A DNA stretch of 64,000 bases, taken from positions 30,822,879 to 30,886,878 of the forward strand of contig NC_084596.1 of assembly GCF_033807715.1 (NCBI RefSeq), read 5' to 3'. Source of the DNA: Cololabis saira. Lineage: Eukaryota; Chordata; Actinopteri; Beloniformes; Belonidae. Position 1 is the stretch's first letter. Each line of letters opens with the position of its first letter. Of the stretch, positions 32,128-43,870 are shown one piece after another. A program made the translations under genes and the position numbers. The notes under the pieces are model-generated. The model ran no database searches. It was not told where the DNA came from and saw nothing but the letters and a program-made list of their open reading frames with translations.

Positions 32128-34320
32128 TTGCCCTCTAGTTAGACTCCGGGCACCTGTCATGACACTCCCTGCCTACATTCACTCTACTAGTCTCATGTCT
32201 TTTGAGGAGAAAAATAAAACTGCTTGCCTGCCTTCCCTTGTTCTCTGAGTACACACAAACTCCCACGCTCTTTCTCTCCCACGGTACACATGCTGATCTC
32301 CTCCATCAATCATGAAATTAATTGAACACGTTCATTTAACATTCATATGTATGGAAACTCATCATTACAAGCTTTCTGGCATTCAGTCCAACAAGGAAAG
32401 TTGGCTTCTGAGCAGCCGCCGCTGATGAGCTTTCAGAGCTCTGATCTATACAGCATTGCTCTATTTACCCTCATTTCATGTTTTGAGTGGCTCAAAAGAG
32501 GATACAGATTATCCACTTGCGGTTAAAAGCCAACCATAAATTATCCACTTAAATGTCAACAATGACAAGATGCATAAAAGATCTGACGGTCACAAATACT
32601 TGAAGATTTGATTCAGATGTTCAGTGCGTGTCTCTTAAAGCTGCAAATTAAAAAAAAAAATCTTAATGTATGAGTTTATCAAGAAGGTTCACACACTACG
32701 TTTTTAGATTTTCTTTCCTGCTGTAGCAAAGATTTGGAGGTCTTTTTCCTTTTATTTTTGTCGGTACAGACAGTAACGCTACATGATGATGAAGAGTCAT
32801 AACCATGATTATTTTTGTCACCATTGAAATTGCAAACAACAAAAACAATCATCCACTGACTTTAAGAGGAATGTGGCATTTGTCGAATTGTGCATAAAAT
32901 CATTGACATTTCCTCGGTGAACTCAAATTTTGGACCAGATAGGATTTAATCAAGGTCAACATAGCAAATGCTAGTACTGCTGCTGCTGGAATATTCCCAG
33001 AAACGTTTTTGATCAGAAACGCCAGCATGACCTCCCTATTAAGGGAGGAAGGAATCATTCACCTGTGGCCAAACGCAGGCCTGAAGTGTGTGTTTGTGTC
33101 ATTCAGAGCACAAGACAGAATATGAAGGGAAAGATACAATCTTTTTATGATCATTAGGTGTCAAAATGGATATCGCGGTTAACATTTGCTTAATTGCACA
33201 TCCCTAATGGGCGGCTCCATCTGAATTTGATCTATGATGTAATGTGAGGTCGGATCATCGTTTTAAATTAACGACCTTCATTTGATTGTCAGATTTGCAT
33301 AAGCCAATTATAATTACCGCACAGACCGAGATGAATGGTGGACAAACTGCTCAACAACAATCCTTTTTGGTTACTGAAATAAGACACTTCTTTTTACCAT
33401 CGTCAGCATTTGTGCTTCAGGTATTAATACAGTTATTGGAAACCTACTTTTTTTCTTTTTGCATTACAGCATTTCATAATCAGACAGAACAAAACTGCTT
33501 TTGCTTCAGTAGATTCCCCTCAAATAAATCTCTTGAAGCAGAGTACCAGAGTACAGCTGCTCTACTAGTCTGCCCAAAATAATTATTTGAAAGGGGGAAA
33601 ATAAGAGACCAATTGAAAATGACTAAACATACCTAAACTACCAGATTTTTTTGTCTGTCTCTCTCTTTTAAAGCTATTCTATGTAGCAACACCACTTCTG
33701 TCCACATGGGTATACAAGTCAGTTGTGTAGTTAAAAGAGCCGCTGACAATTCCACTGTAATGAGTGAATGTCTTGTAATACCACTTTGTTCCACTAGAAG
33801 TAAACTTTCTTGTGTCTTATGCCAGGAGCTGACACATGCTGCCCCTTGTGGTCAGAAATGATGTTGCTACAGAAAGTGGCTTTGTAAGATTAAATATAAC
33901 AGTACTGTATGTTAAAATGGTATGCTTAGGGAGAAGCTATTGTGTTAGAATGTTACACTGAGCAATATTGCTACATTGAGTGACTTTAAGGCTCCATCCC
34001 AATAAATCCTTGAAGCGAACTAGATCTGTTGTCTCTTTAAATAAAGGTGGACATATCAAGATAGTATTTGATAAGAGTTTTCCATTAACCTGCTGAAATC
34101 TTCAGTTTTCTAACATATTCCTCTCCCCGCTGAGCAGTTTTGATATTTTCTCAGATTTAATTATTTTACTCAGAAGGAAACCTTCAGTAAAACAGAGACG
34201 TGTGCCTTCCAGCATTACTTGTTTACAAACAATTTATTTTTAGCATTCATCTAGATTTTTGCATAAATCTTTTGAAATGTTTTTTTTTCTTTTTTCCTGT
34301 TTTTCTTCAAACGTTTCCCT
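32124..34320. other. No gene recognised
   Basis: Intronic sequence leading to the pyrimidine tract of the acceptor at 34383. Confidence 0.55.
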
Positions 34321-34383
34321 CCTTTGACCTTCTCTGCCTCCTTCACCCATCCCACCTCTCTGTTTTCCCTCCCTCTCCTCCAG

Positions 34384-34506
34384 GCTTCCCTACGCAGGCT
34401 ACTTCGGAGGAGTTTCAGGCCTCAGTAAAAAACAGTTTCTGAAGATCAACGGCTTTCCAAATGAGTACTGGGGCTGGGGAGGGGAGGACGACGACATCTA
34501 CAACAG
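34384..34506 (+). CDS. b4galt2: Internal exon of beta-1,4-galactosyltransferase (b4galt2-like), WGWGGEDDD exon
   Basis: The reading frame continues from the exon ending at 26087: AG plus G completes Arg, then LPYAGYFGGVSGLSK, a middle part KINGFPNEY and the end WGWGGEDDDIYN plus a split codon AG. WGWGGEDDD is the family's acceptor (GlcNAc/glucose) binding signature and its acidic residues are essential in studied members. The Tyr in PYAGYFGG lies where B4GALT1 has the Tyr that sets UDP-Gal preference. A long pyrimidine tract (about 34321-34380) and CAG precede the exon; the donor GTAAGT starts at 34507. Length 123 bp matches, as I recall, the corresponding mammalian exon. SGLSKKQFL rather than SALSKQQFL supports B4GALT2. 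The next exon, expected to hold a GMKISRP-type stretch, was not found before 64000. Confidence 0.95.
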
Positions 34507-37500
34507 GTAAGTGATGGAGGTCAAGCCACGAGTGCCGGCTGTTGCTGCCGTTAAATCCACTAAATTGAGATATTATCCTACATGAAAGGATTTTTGAAAC
34601 ATTTACACAAAAAGCTAAAAGCAAAACCTAAAATTAGCTACATGTAAATGACTTGTCATGACCAACGTTGGGTATCGAGTACTGGACATACGCCGCCATC
34701 TGTCAGTCTTATGTTCAGTCGTCTCTTTGGAATAAAATGCATGTCAGACCAGCGACTGGAGCACACAACATCACACATCAGCATCAGCATCTGCCCTCAA
34801 ATGTGCTCTCATGCATTATTCATTCTGGCTACAACTACTGGAGACTACAGCGGCTAAGTGAAGTGCCTCAGCTGAAAGTGACACTGAAGTTCTACGTAGA
34901 GGAGGTGATTTATTATAATCGTTCAGAGAAGGAGAATGATTAGCAAGTGAATTAACCTTTTGAAGCATTTCAGTCAGCTTTTATTGACTTGCTGAAGTAC
35001 ACTAATGGCATTGCTATGGATGTTGGCTGGAATCAAATGTAAGAGAAGAATAGTTGTTTGAGAGGTTGAAAGAAAGATGAGTTAAGTCTGCTTTAGATTT
35101 ATTTATTTCATCCCTCTGGTCTCTTGAAATGGACCTTTTGTTCTACAACTGGTGATCTGATGATTTGGCTATTAATAACTGATAAACCTGATCCCTAAAA
35201 ACAAATATTCCATATGAAGCTTTACATCACCCTTATTATCACAGATTACTTCCATAAGTCGTATGAAAATGCCATCCTTGTATTGCTTCATGCCCATCTC
35301 AAATGAAAATTTCAGCCTCATAAACAGGAGCATTTCCATTCAGAGAGCCGGGCACAAATACTTTAATTACAACACAACAGGGCGCCTTTTCCGCAGACAC
35401 ATTACCACCTGGGTCTTCATTGTATCTTCTTTTCTGATTCTGTTTTTCTTTTGTCTCTGATATGTGTGTGTGTGAGCGTCTTGCTGTCGCTCTCACACTG
35501 TGAGGCTTATCTTTTCCCCAAACAAAGTTACAGTGGTGCTGAAGAAGAAAAAAGAAGGAAGCAAAAACAGAGTACTTTGGAGAAGCACTTTCTGAGTAAA
35601 ACCACACTCTTTAAAAGATTGCAGTTGTTTGTCAGCATCTGGCAAGATGCAATAAAATAGATATATATGTGCAGGTTCTCAGTCTCGCGTGGATTTATGC
35701 CCGTAATTACGTCCCAAAGGATGACAAATAAAGTGAAATCACTTTTGTTTTTATTGAATGAAGGCTGCAATTGTCCAATACATGCTGTAAATTGTCCTCA
35801 AGATATTCTCTGCACGGTATAAAATATGAAATAATGTAGGCAGATATAGTAAAACTCTCACTTAAAAGAAAATAAAAACACAAAATAAATCTTTTTCAAC
35901 TTTGATTTACATTTTTTGATTTACATTATTGTCAACATCTGCCCATAAGGCAACTTTAGGCACAAAATGTAATCAAAAACTTTACATTTCCGTATCTCAG
36001 TGATATATGCAGTCACCGGGTGTCACCTACTAAACAACCATTTTACACCAACTTTACATCAGTTATTTGAGATCAGAGCGGCTGATCTGACTGAGTTCCC
36101 ATAGAAATGACCCTTCCAACAGTATTCCGATACTTCTCCTAAAGTATTTCTGACGGTGGACATCCATTGCACGCGAACAATGGCTCACATCACACAAATT
36201 CCCATTCACGTTCTATTGAACGCAACAAGACTATTATTAAACTATTAAAATGTTATCCATTAAGTGTTTAATTTATCCCGGATCACATATTTCAACGAGA
36301 CTAAAAGTCAATTTTTTTTTTTTTGCTATCTGGTTGAATTCATTTTTTTTTGTATTGATTTATTACATCAAAATAGCAAAGTTGAAACCCTGAATTCAGC
36401 TGAAATATTAAAGTAGAACTCTCCATGTGACTAAATTCGGGGCTGATATTTCAAAATCCAAACATAAGAAGCAGAGGCCTCAACTGAAAGCATCAACTCA
36501 GAGGACAGCAACCTCAAGATGCGGAAAACAACGAGCTGCCATTCTTGGACAGGGCTGTGCATGGGTACGCATGTCTGAACATTGAAGTGTACCTAAAACC
36601 TACACACACAAACCAACATCTGCTTTTGGATTCAGTCCACCCACTGGAACACAAACTCTGTCATCAGAAATTCATACAGATTATTCCCACAAAGAAAAAA
36701 ATAAAAGGAGCACAAATACACCAAGAGAAGTATCTTAATCAAGCTCTCAGAGAATCTACAGCAGCGTTGGGTTTTAACATGTGACCAATATATGACTAGA
36801 AGTATATATTGTAAATTTGGAAAGATATATGCTGCTGTCAAGACGATGGCTTTTCCCAGGAGAAATGTGCTACAACAGTGATGGAAACAGGGTTTATTGG
36901 ACACTTGTTGGTTTACAATCAATTCTGTTTGTGCCCTGTGTTTTTCCCTGGCCTTCTCTCCTTGTTTCTCATGTTTATTACCAAAAGTCAGTCTCACCCT
37001 CAATACCCTTCAAGAAAAAAAGCAAATAAAGTTAGAAGTTAGAAGCTCACACTCCAGCAAACAACTTTTTTTTTTTCAAAGTTGATTTGTTTTAAAGCCC
37101 TTCTTGCTGACCATTCTGAAGGAAAATGCCCTTTAAAACACATTTGGACAAAGTGTTTAAAGAAGATGAATGTGCCCTCACAGCCGAGACTATCAAACCG
37201 AGTAGGATCATGGATCTTTTTAGAGAAATTTTTGTCTGGGTTTTGTTGAGCCACCAGACTGCTGTGGAGCATCTTTTATCATTTAAAGTTTGCTTGTCTG
37301 GTTTGGGACAATATAGGCTGTGTATGTTATTAGATAAAATATATTGGTGCATTCATTATGTTACAAGCTTTTTTTATCCAAGGCATCTGAAGCGGGAAGG
37401 ACAAACACAATGGAAGCTGTAGCAGCAGTCACAAAGGTCGAAAATCAGTCTGTGGACTGTGTAACAGAACTAAAACAGGGTAAAGGGATGGAGACAAAAG

Positions 37501-37614
37501 ACGACAGATGACACTCAAAGTTTGCCTCTAGTTTTCCTTCTGTTGGTAGGAGGCAGCGTTCATAGGTTGGAATCATGCAGGCAGCTATATTTCCACCAAC
37601 CCCTCGCTTTAAAA
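34507..37614. other. No gene recognised
   Basis: Intronic AT-rich sequence after the second exon. An open frame at 37126-37422 has no family features. Confidence 0.55.
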
Positions 37615-37619
37615 GCTAC

Positions 37620-38973
37620 TGTTACGAACTGAACAGTCTAGGAAGTTCAGGAGCAACAATAGTAGAAATTTCCTGGGAAGGGAAAAAGATGACAGCTGGG
37701 TAAACAAAATTCAGGGATTTTATTAACAAACAAGGACTCAAAATTGTTAAAACACAAACCAATACTCCAAAAACCGAGGAAAAAAAGGACTATCCATTTA
37801 ACAAAAAACAATCCACTCAAAAGGAGGGACAACCAAACACGATCAGGGAACACTGGCAGAACGCAAGGTGTTGAGACAGCGGTTCTGGGGAGCACTGAAG
37901 CAGCACACAGCACACAGCACACTTATGGAGCCAAATCAAGGCCAAAAGTTTTGCTAATTTGAAAATAAAATTTGAACCTGAAAATTCTTTTTTACAGTTT
38001 CAATTTTATTTTTTTTCAGTATCAGATCTTTTTTTCAGTTTCAAATCTTTTTTTTTCAGTTTCCAATTTTTTTCCCAGGTTCAGACTTTTGGCCCCAATC
38101 TGGCGTGGCATCAACTGAGAGGGGCGTGGCATCATGAGTGACAGCAGAACAGAGAAGGTGGGGGACGTTCCTCAGTCATGTTGCCTTCAGGAAACGTAGG
38201 TTGCAGAAGTTATCAGTAGAAGTATCAGTAGAAGAATTTGTCATTGTCATTGATCATTACATTGAACAATACAGGAAGTATCTGGAAGTGGGAAATGTCA
38301 AACTTTAAAGTGTGGCTGTTGAACTGTACAGTCTGGCATAGTTTATTGCTTTTATACTGCGATTGGTGCCAAGTACGGTCTAAAACAGCTTTTTAAACAG
38401 AAATGTGTCACTAATATCAGTTTTTTCCACTGCCAATCACGTGAATATGGTGTATATACAGTGTTGAATCATACTTCTACTTATAACTTCTGCAACCTAC
38501 GTTTCCTGAAGGCAACATGACTGAGGAACGTCCCCCGCCTTCTCTGTTCTGCTGTCACTCATGATGCCACGCCCCTCTCAGTTGATGCCACGCCCCCCAC
38601 GCCAGATCCGGGCCAAAAGTCTGAACCTGGAAAAAAAAATTTGAAACTGAAAAAAAAAGATTTGAAACTGAAAAAAAGATTTGAAACTGAAATAAAAAGA
38701 TTTGAAACTGAAAAAAAGATCTGATACTGAAAAAATAAAATTGAAACTAAAAAAGAATTTTCAGGTTCAAATTTTATTTTCAAATTAGCAAAACTTTTGG
38801 CCTTGATTTGGCTCCATGCACACTCCAGTCCACTCTCCTTTATGGTAGCCTCCTGATTGTCACACCTGCGAAGCCTCCTGATTGTAGATGGGCACCAGGT
38901 GCAAGGCTCCGTCCCAGCAGCTCCTGCAACAAGCAGAAAAAGAAAACACCCACACACACTATGGCACGTAACA
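37620..38973 (-). mobile_element. Solo LTR (Gypsy-like) interrupted by a nested element
   Basis: Starts TGTTACGAACTG and ends GCACGTAACA, a TG...CA pair with short inverted ends. The exact 5-bp duplication GCTAC lies at 37615-37619 and 38974-38978. Without the insert (37925-38817) and its 8-bp duplication the LTR is about 453 bp. On the minus strand an AATAAA signal occurs (around 37720), so the element probably ran leftwards. No internal coding region or second LTR is present, so it arose by LTR-LTR recombination. The TGTTACG ends suggest Gypsy; not verified. Confidence 0.83.
37925..38817. mobile_element. 893-bp long-inverted-repeat DNA element nested in the solo LTR
   Basis: The left end starts ATGGAGCCAAATCAAGGCC and the right end is the inverse GGCCTTGATTTGGCTCCAT. 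The arms run about 300 bp inwards, through a TTTCAGTTTCAAATC-type tandem tract and a GTGGCATCA block, to the shared ACCTACGTTTCCTG stretch. Flanks are GCACACTT (37917-37924) and GCACACTC (38818-38825), 7 of 8 matching, pointing to an 8-bp duplication as in hAT. The core (about 38210-38470) is AT-rich and non-coding. Confidence 0.85.
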
Positions 38974-39115
38974 GCTACTCTTAAAACTAAATGACCAAAT
39001 TGCTCTCTTACACCTTCAGCTCTCAGCTTCAGAACCTATACCCCTCCCTCAGTTTGTCCTCCTCTCCAACCCTGCAGCTATTTTGCTTGCTTCCCTCCAG
39101 CAATTTCCCCTTTTA

Positions 39116-39899
39116 TGTTGGTTGTGATGCTGCAGATCATGGCCCCTGCCTGAAATGGGTCCTGCCAGCTTAATACCAGCCTGGGGCAAAGCTGCCCATG
39201 CTGCTCAGTGTGATCCAGCCCATGATGGGGAGGACACATTTCAGCAACTTTCAGTGACACTTACCCCCTTCCTATACCAATCATAAAAGTTACTGAAAAA
39301 GAAGCGAGAGGGAGGGCTTTCTCTCCTGAGCATCATCTGACGCCCTATCTGTACATGCAGCAGCAGCCTTGGGCGAACACTGTTCCCAACCCGACAGCTT
39401 TCGTGCCAGGCCAGCCGCTGCCACGCACTTTCCATCGCTTGCCTCTCCTTGCCCTTTCCTCCTTCCTCTTTATAAACCCTCCTGTTTTTCTGTGGCGCCT
39501 GAGCCAGGGTTGCATGCATGAGCAGCCAGAGCAGCATGTGAAGTAGACGTCTAGACAATAACAGAAGAGTGGGGATATTTTGGGTGTGCCAAGCCTTTGA
39601 AAACTTCAATCACACTCTGAGGTTGGGTCAGATCAGCAAACCTGCCGCACTTTGAATTGAGAAACAACTATTGTCTTGTCTTTCCTCTTTTCCCTGCCAG
39701 TCTGTCTCTTGTGCTCCCCTGTGATGTTTTTTTGCGTTCTCTCTTGCTCTTTGTTTCTTTTTCCCTGTAGTCATTGGTTTTTGTTTCTCCTCTGTATTTC
39801 CTGCCTGTGCAGTGCTTTCTGTTTTAATAAGGGGCTTTTGTTTACTCCTCCAACCTCTCAATCTCCTTCATTTGTGTCCTCAACTCCTGAATCATAACA
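39116..39899 (+). mobile_element. Possible second LTR, plus orientation
   Basis: LTR-like order of signals: TATAAA at about 39471, an AATAAG variant poly(A) signal at about 39826 followed by GGGCTTTTGTTTACTCC, and an end ATCATAACA at 39899. The start at TGTTGG (39116) is a guess based on a 4 of 5 match of flanking bases (TTTTA against GTTTA at 39900). No internal region is seen. It could be ordinary intronic sequence. Confidence 0.35.
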
Positions 39900-40224
39900 G
39901 TTTATTTTGGGTGAGGTGCCAAAAAGGGGATGCAAGAAATTCCTTTGGTAATTTCAGTTACACGTCATGTGTGGGAAAGTGCAATTCATCAAATAACCAG
40001 TAGGGACTGGTTAAAAAAAGTGAACTAGTAATCTTGCAAACCAGTAGATCAGCTAGATTGCTAGATTTCACATCCTTGACCATTATTTTCACTGTGAATT
40101 ACCATTAATGATGATTAATGTACCATAAAGGGACAAAGGAGGAGTCTGGAGGAATCACTTGGTTCACCGGCTGAAGACCACTAACCTGTACCAGCCAGAG
40201 AACAGCTGGTTAGACAGTGAATAG

Positions 40225-40310
40225 ATAGCAAGGATGGCAGAAATAAACATATTTACAACCTGTTTTCCAAAAACCATTTTGGTCTCAATTGTAGGATTTC
40301 ACATCATGAC
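40225..40310 (+). repeat. Interspersed repeat fragment, same family as 47980-48170
   Basis: AGAAATAAACATATTTACAACCTG, then ATTTTGGTCTCAATTGTAGG and TTTCACATCATGACAACTTT match the downstream part of a fish repeat I remember. The copy at 47980-48170 carries the upstream part and shares the TTTTGGTCTC...TTTCACAT...CATGAC order. Confidence 0.55.
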
Positions 40311-41112
40311 AACTTTATGGAAATATTTTATCAGAATGAATATAGGGTAATGTTAGTTAGCATCCAAGGTTCATGTGAGCTATTTTATGTTGTTTTTTGT
40401 AACTGATGAGCATGTCTGCCTCCACACACAGTTGGTGAAATATGATATGAAAATAATATGAGAAAATACAAAAATACTGTTATTGTGCCTTTTATTTAAA
40501 TGTGGTCCTTCTACTTGTAATACAGCATACATGTACTAAAGGTACATGTAAACATCAGTGTTTTTAGGTACAAGTGGGCATATTGCTTTCCAGTACCGTG
40601 GCACACAAGATGGGTAATGTGATGATGGAATACCTGTTTCTTTGAAACACAAAACACACGTTTAATGTCATTTCATTTACAAAAGCGTGAAGGCCATGGG
40701 CACAGATTTTTATTTTTTTTTTATATTGACAGACATCTGATTGGCTTGAAATAAATTACGTAACCTTCGACTTTCTGCAATGCAAAGGGTTTACAAGATA
40801 ATCTCTTGTGGCGCAACCACACAGTGTGCATCTCCTTATCTAGATAATGAATTGCAAACTTGGAAATAACTCATGGTGGAAAAGCATGCAGGATTCTTTT
40901 GTCCCTCATTGATCCACAATAAGTCTTCTTATATCTCTTTCATATGTGCTTAGAATGCGGGGATATAAAGATTTTTTTTTTTTTTTTTCAACTTGCAACT
41001 CCCTCAAAATCTTACAATCCAAAGGGGATGTGAGTCCCTATAATCTGGCGATTTCTCTTTAGTCATGTACCATGAAATTGTTTTTAAATTACATTTTTTT
41101 TTAATGTAACTA

Positions 41113-42203
41113 AACTTACCACATAAAGTAAGTAAATTTGTGTTTTGTAAATTATTTCTTTGTAGTAACAACGCTTCTTGGCAATAAAACTTATACCATT
41201 GAAAAACCTGTTTATTTCGCTTTTTAAATTGTGCCACATTTGCAAGGAACATGGATTTGTGGGAAGAGAAGGAGAGCTGAGTGTGTCGATTGTGCCCATG
41301 AAAAATTTGCAGAATCTTCTCTGCCAATTCAAAACAACATATTTTGCTATTGACTCTTGCGCTGTTGTCGGCAACATGTGTACCGGAAGACACAGAGAAC
41401 GCTATGCTGTTTCCTGCACTGATAGAGTAACATCTTTTGGTGGAGGCAGTGTGATAGTGTTGGGCGACATCTCCCTCACTGGAAAAACGAGGCTCGTCAT
41501 CATTGGAGGCCATATCAATTGTGAGAGATGTCGAGGGTGACATTCTGCAATCACTGTCAATCCCATATCCCCACAGTCTGGGACCAAACTCTATCCTCCA
41601 AGATGACAACGCTCGCCCCCACAGAACAGGGTTTATCAGAGACTTCCTCCAGAATTTGGGCGTGGAGAGGATGGAATGACCTCAACCCCATTAATACGTG
41701 GGATCAGCTTGGGCGCGCTGTTCGGGCCAACACAACCACGTTGGCTGACTTGCAACAAATGCTGGTTGAATGCTGGTCCCACAGCAGTATGTGACCATGC
41801 TGGTAACCAGCATGACGAAGAGGTGCCAGGCTGTTGTTGCTGTGTCTGGTTCTTCCACATGCTTTTGAGGCTCCTGTTTGTTAAATGGATAAATTGTTAA
41901 ATTGCCAATATGTGTTGTTTCTTCAAACTTCAATCATCCAATTCACCAAACACCAAACAAGAGTTTATGGCAAAATAAGTTGTTTGGCATTGGCAGATGA
42001 TATTTGGCAAATTTCTCATGGGCACAACCCACATACTCAGCTCTCTCTCTTCCCACAAATCCATGTTCCTTAGAAATATGTTGCCATCTAAAAGGGATTT
42101 AAACAGGCTTTCCAACAGTACATAAGGTTTATTGCCAAGAAGCATTGTTACAGCAAATAAATAATCTACCAAGAACAAATGTCCCTACTTTTTATGCTAA
42201 GTT
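41113..42203 (+). mobile_element. Tc1-like transposon relic with ~200-bp terminal inverted repeats
   Basis: The left terminal region (41113-41360) and the inverse of the right region (41930-42203) match over roughly 200 bp, including CGCTTCTTGGCAATAAA, CAAGGAACATGGATTTGTGG and GTGCCCATGA. TA at 41111-41112 and 42204-42205 suits Tc1. The interior encodes a broken transposase on the plus strand. Long repeats of this type resemble the IR/DR layout of some fish Tc1 elements. Confidence 0.85.
41380..41870 (+). pseudogene. Tc1-family transposase fragment
   Basis: Conserved catalytic-domain blocks are readable on the plus strand: FGGGSVIVLGDISLTGKTR near 41430, ILQDDNARPH then FIRDFLQNLGVERME near 41595, and DLNPI..WDQLGRAVRA near 41680. 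The second Asp of the DDE triad is kept in QDDNARPH. The third acidic residue is lost: the family DLNPIE is DLNPIN here. A deletion after VERME shifts the frame. The N-terminal DNA-binding half is missing. Not functional. The 201-codon open frame on the other strand (41004-41609) is antisense to this and is not a gene. Confidence 0.85.
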
Positions 42204-42205
42204 TA

Positions 42206-43105
42206 AAAGTAATGTGGTCATTTAATATGACACAAGAGAAAAAGACTAAAGGAGAGGCGCTCAGAAGACAAAAATGTGTTTTTTGTAGTGTGGTACCATT
42301 ATAACATCAAATGAAGGAAGTCCAATGCCCTAGATGTCTAAAAATAAATGTCTGATTCAATGTCTGAAATGTCTGACTTAACATGCCATTTTTATCCTAG
42401 TTTGGTAACTGAGTTGTATCTCCATCTTTGAAATATGCTTCTTCGACAAATGAAAGCAGCATCCACAAGTCTTTGTAGCCAGAACAAATAGGCTCCCCCT
42501 GGGGTAAAAAAAGAAAAAAGAAAAAGAGCAGGCAGCCACATTTCCCTTGTAAGATACTTTCTTTAAGACGGTAACAACAGAACCCATCTTGACATGGTGC
42601 AGATCAGCTGCTTGATGCTGAAGTTGAATCAATGCTGAGGAACGAAGAGGTGACAAAAGGGAAGCAGCAGAAAACTGAAAGAGGAGTTTGAAATGTAAGC
42701 AGAGATGAGTGTGCGGCAGGCCAGCTGGCTGATGTGCATCATGCGGCTGCTGATATTGTAATCCGTCAGAACAAGTGTCCCCGTGACCCTTCATTGACCT
42801 TTACTTACTTAAAAACCTTGCCCATTGCCATTAGACGTACAATTTAAAGGCTGCTGAAGCATGAAGGTGGTGTTTCTCACAGCTTCATTGTTGTTTTGTT
42901 GATGCACAGAGACTACAGGACTGTGACTATTTGGAGCACTGCAATCCCAGAACCAAACAACCAACTATAGAACTTGAGTTTTCTTAATGCTGACCGGAAA
43001 TATATATTCACACATCAGTAGCATCCGTAAGGAGGGTCTCCCTCAGCTCTCCACCATCAGAAAGATCCACTCTCTTTCTTTCTGTCTGGACCGGATGGTT
43101 TATTT
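42206..43105. other. No gene recognised
   Basis: Intronic sequence; nothing identified. Confidence 0.5.
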
Positions 43106-43212
43106 CAGTGGTTCCCAGTGTTGCCAGATGTACAATAATGATCGCAGTTTGCTTTATTGTGATTTCTTATAAACCAAAGGGGGGGCCACCAGATAAACGT
43201 TGGGAACCACTG
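43106..43212. mobile_element. 107-bp hAT-like MITE
   Basis: Ends CAGTGGTTCCCAGTG and the near-inverse CGTTGGGAACCACTG. Flanks GTTTATTT (43098-43105) and GTTTGTGT (43213-43220) agree at 6 of 8 positions. No coding capacity. Confidence 0.7.
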
Positions 43213-43308
43213 GTTTGTGTGACAGTTTAGATATGCATGAAAACACATCTTCAAGGGGCCATTGCTGATGTACCAAAGTTACCAGAAAACTCCAAGGGTC
43301 CTACAAAG

Positions 43309-43862
43309 CAGTGTCTCCCAACCTGGGGTCCGGGCCCCCCCTGGGGGGGCGCCAGAGATATCTGGGGGGGGCGCGAAACTTTGTCTGCTTTGAAATTATG
43401 CAGTTGTAAAAATTATATTTGCGAATGAGTCATTCAAGAGACTGGGAATAATTTATGAATGTCTTGAATATTTTTATTTTTTTTTATACACTGGTGACAA
43501 ACACAGGAAATGATTTCATTCCTTATTATTATATCATTACTCAAAATGTAATCTACTCCGACAGGTTTTTAAAGGAAAAATGTAAAAAAAATGTTGGTCT
43601 CATATTAAAAGAGACATTTTTCAGAAATATTTTTATGTCCTTTTATGTCCTTTTGTGCGTATTTTATACATTGGTGACATTGGAGAAAAACAAAGTCATA
43701 TGTATAGAGAGTAAACCAAAGAGAAATGTATCAAAAAAACATAATTAATGTTAATTTTTTTCAATTAAAGACTATTTTGGTGCTAGTACGTACGGATCGG
43801 AGTCCTGGCTGGTCTTAGACACAAGTATGGGAGGCTCCAAGGAAAAAGGTTGGGAACCACTG
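43309..43862. mobile_element. hAT-type non-autonomous transposon, 554 bp
   Basis: Left end CAGTGTCTCCCAACCTGGGG, right end AAGGTTGGGAACCACTG. Flanking 8-mers CTACAAAG (43301-43308) and CTATAAAG (43863-43870) match at 7 of 8. The left part has a G/C-run block (GGGCCCCCCCTGGGGGGGCG) typical of this fish family as I recall; the rest is AT-rich and non-coding. Confidence 0.85.
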
Positions 43863-43870
43863 CTATAAAG

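Noticed and set aside
41004..41609. Longest open frame in the window (201 codons, minus strand)
   Set aside because: It is antisense to the Tc1 relic: its left part covers a terminal inverted repeat and its right part is the complement of plus-strand transposase blocks. The protein itself has no family features.
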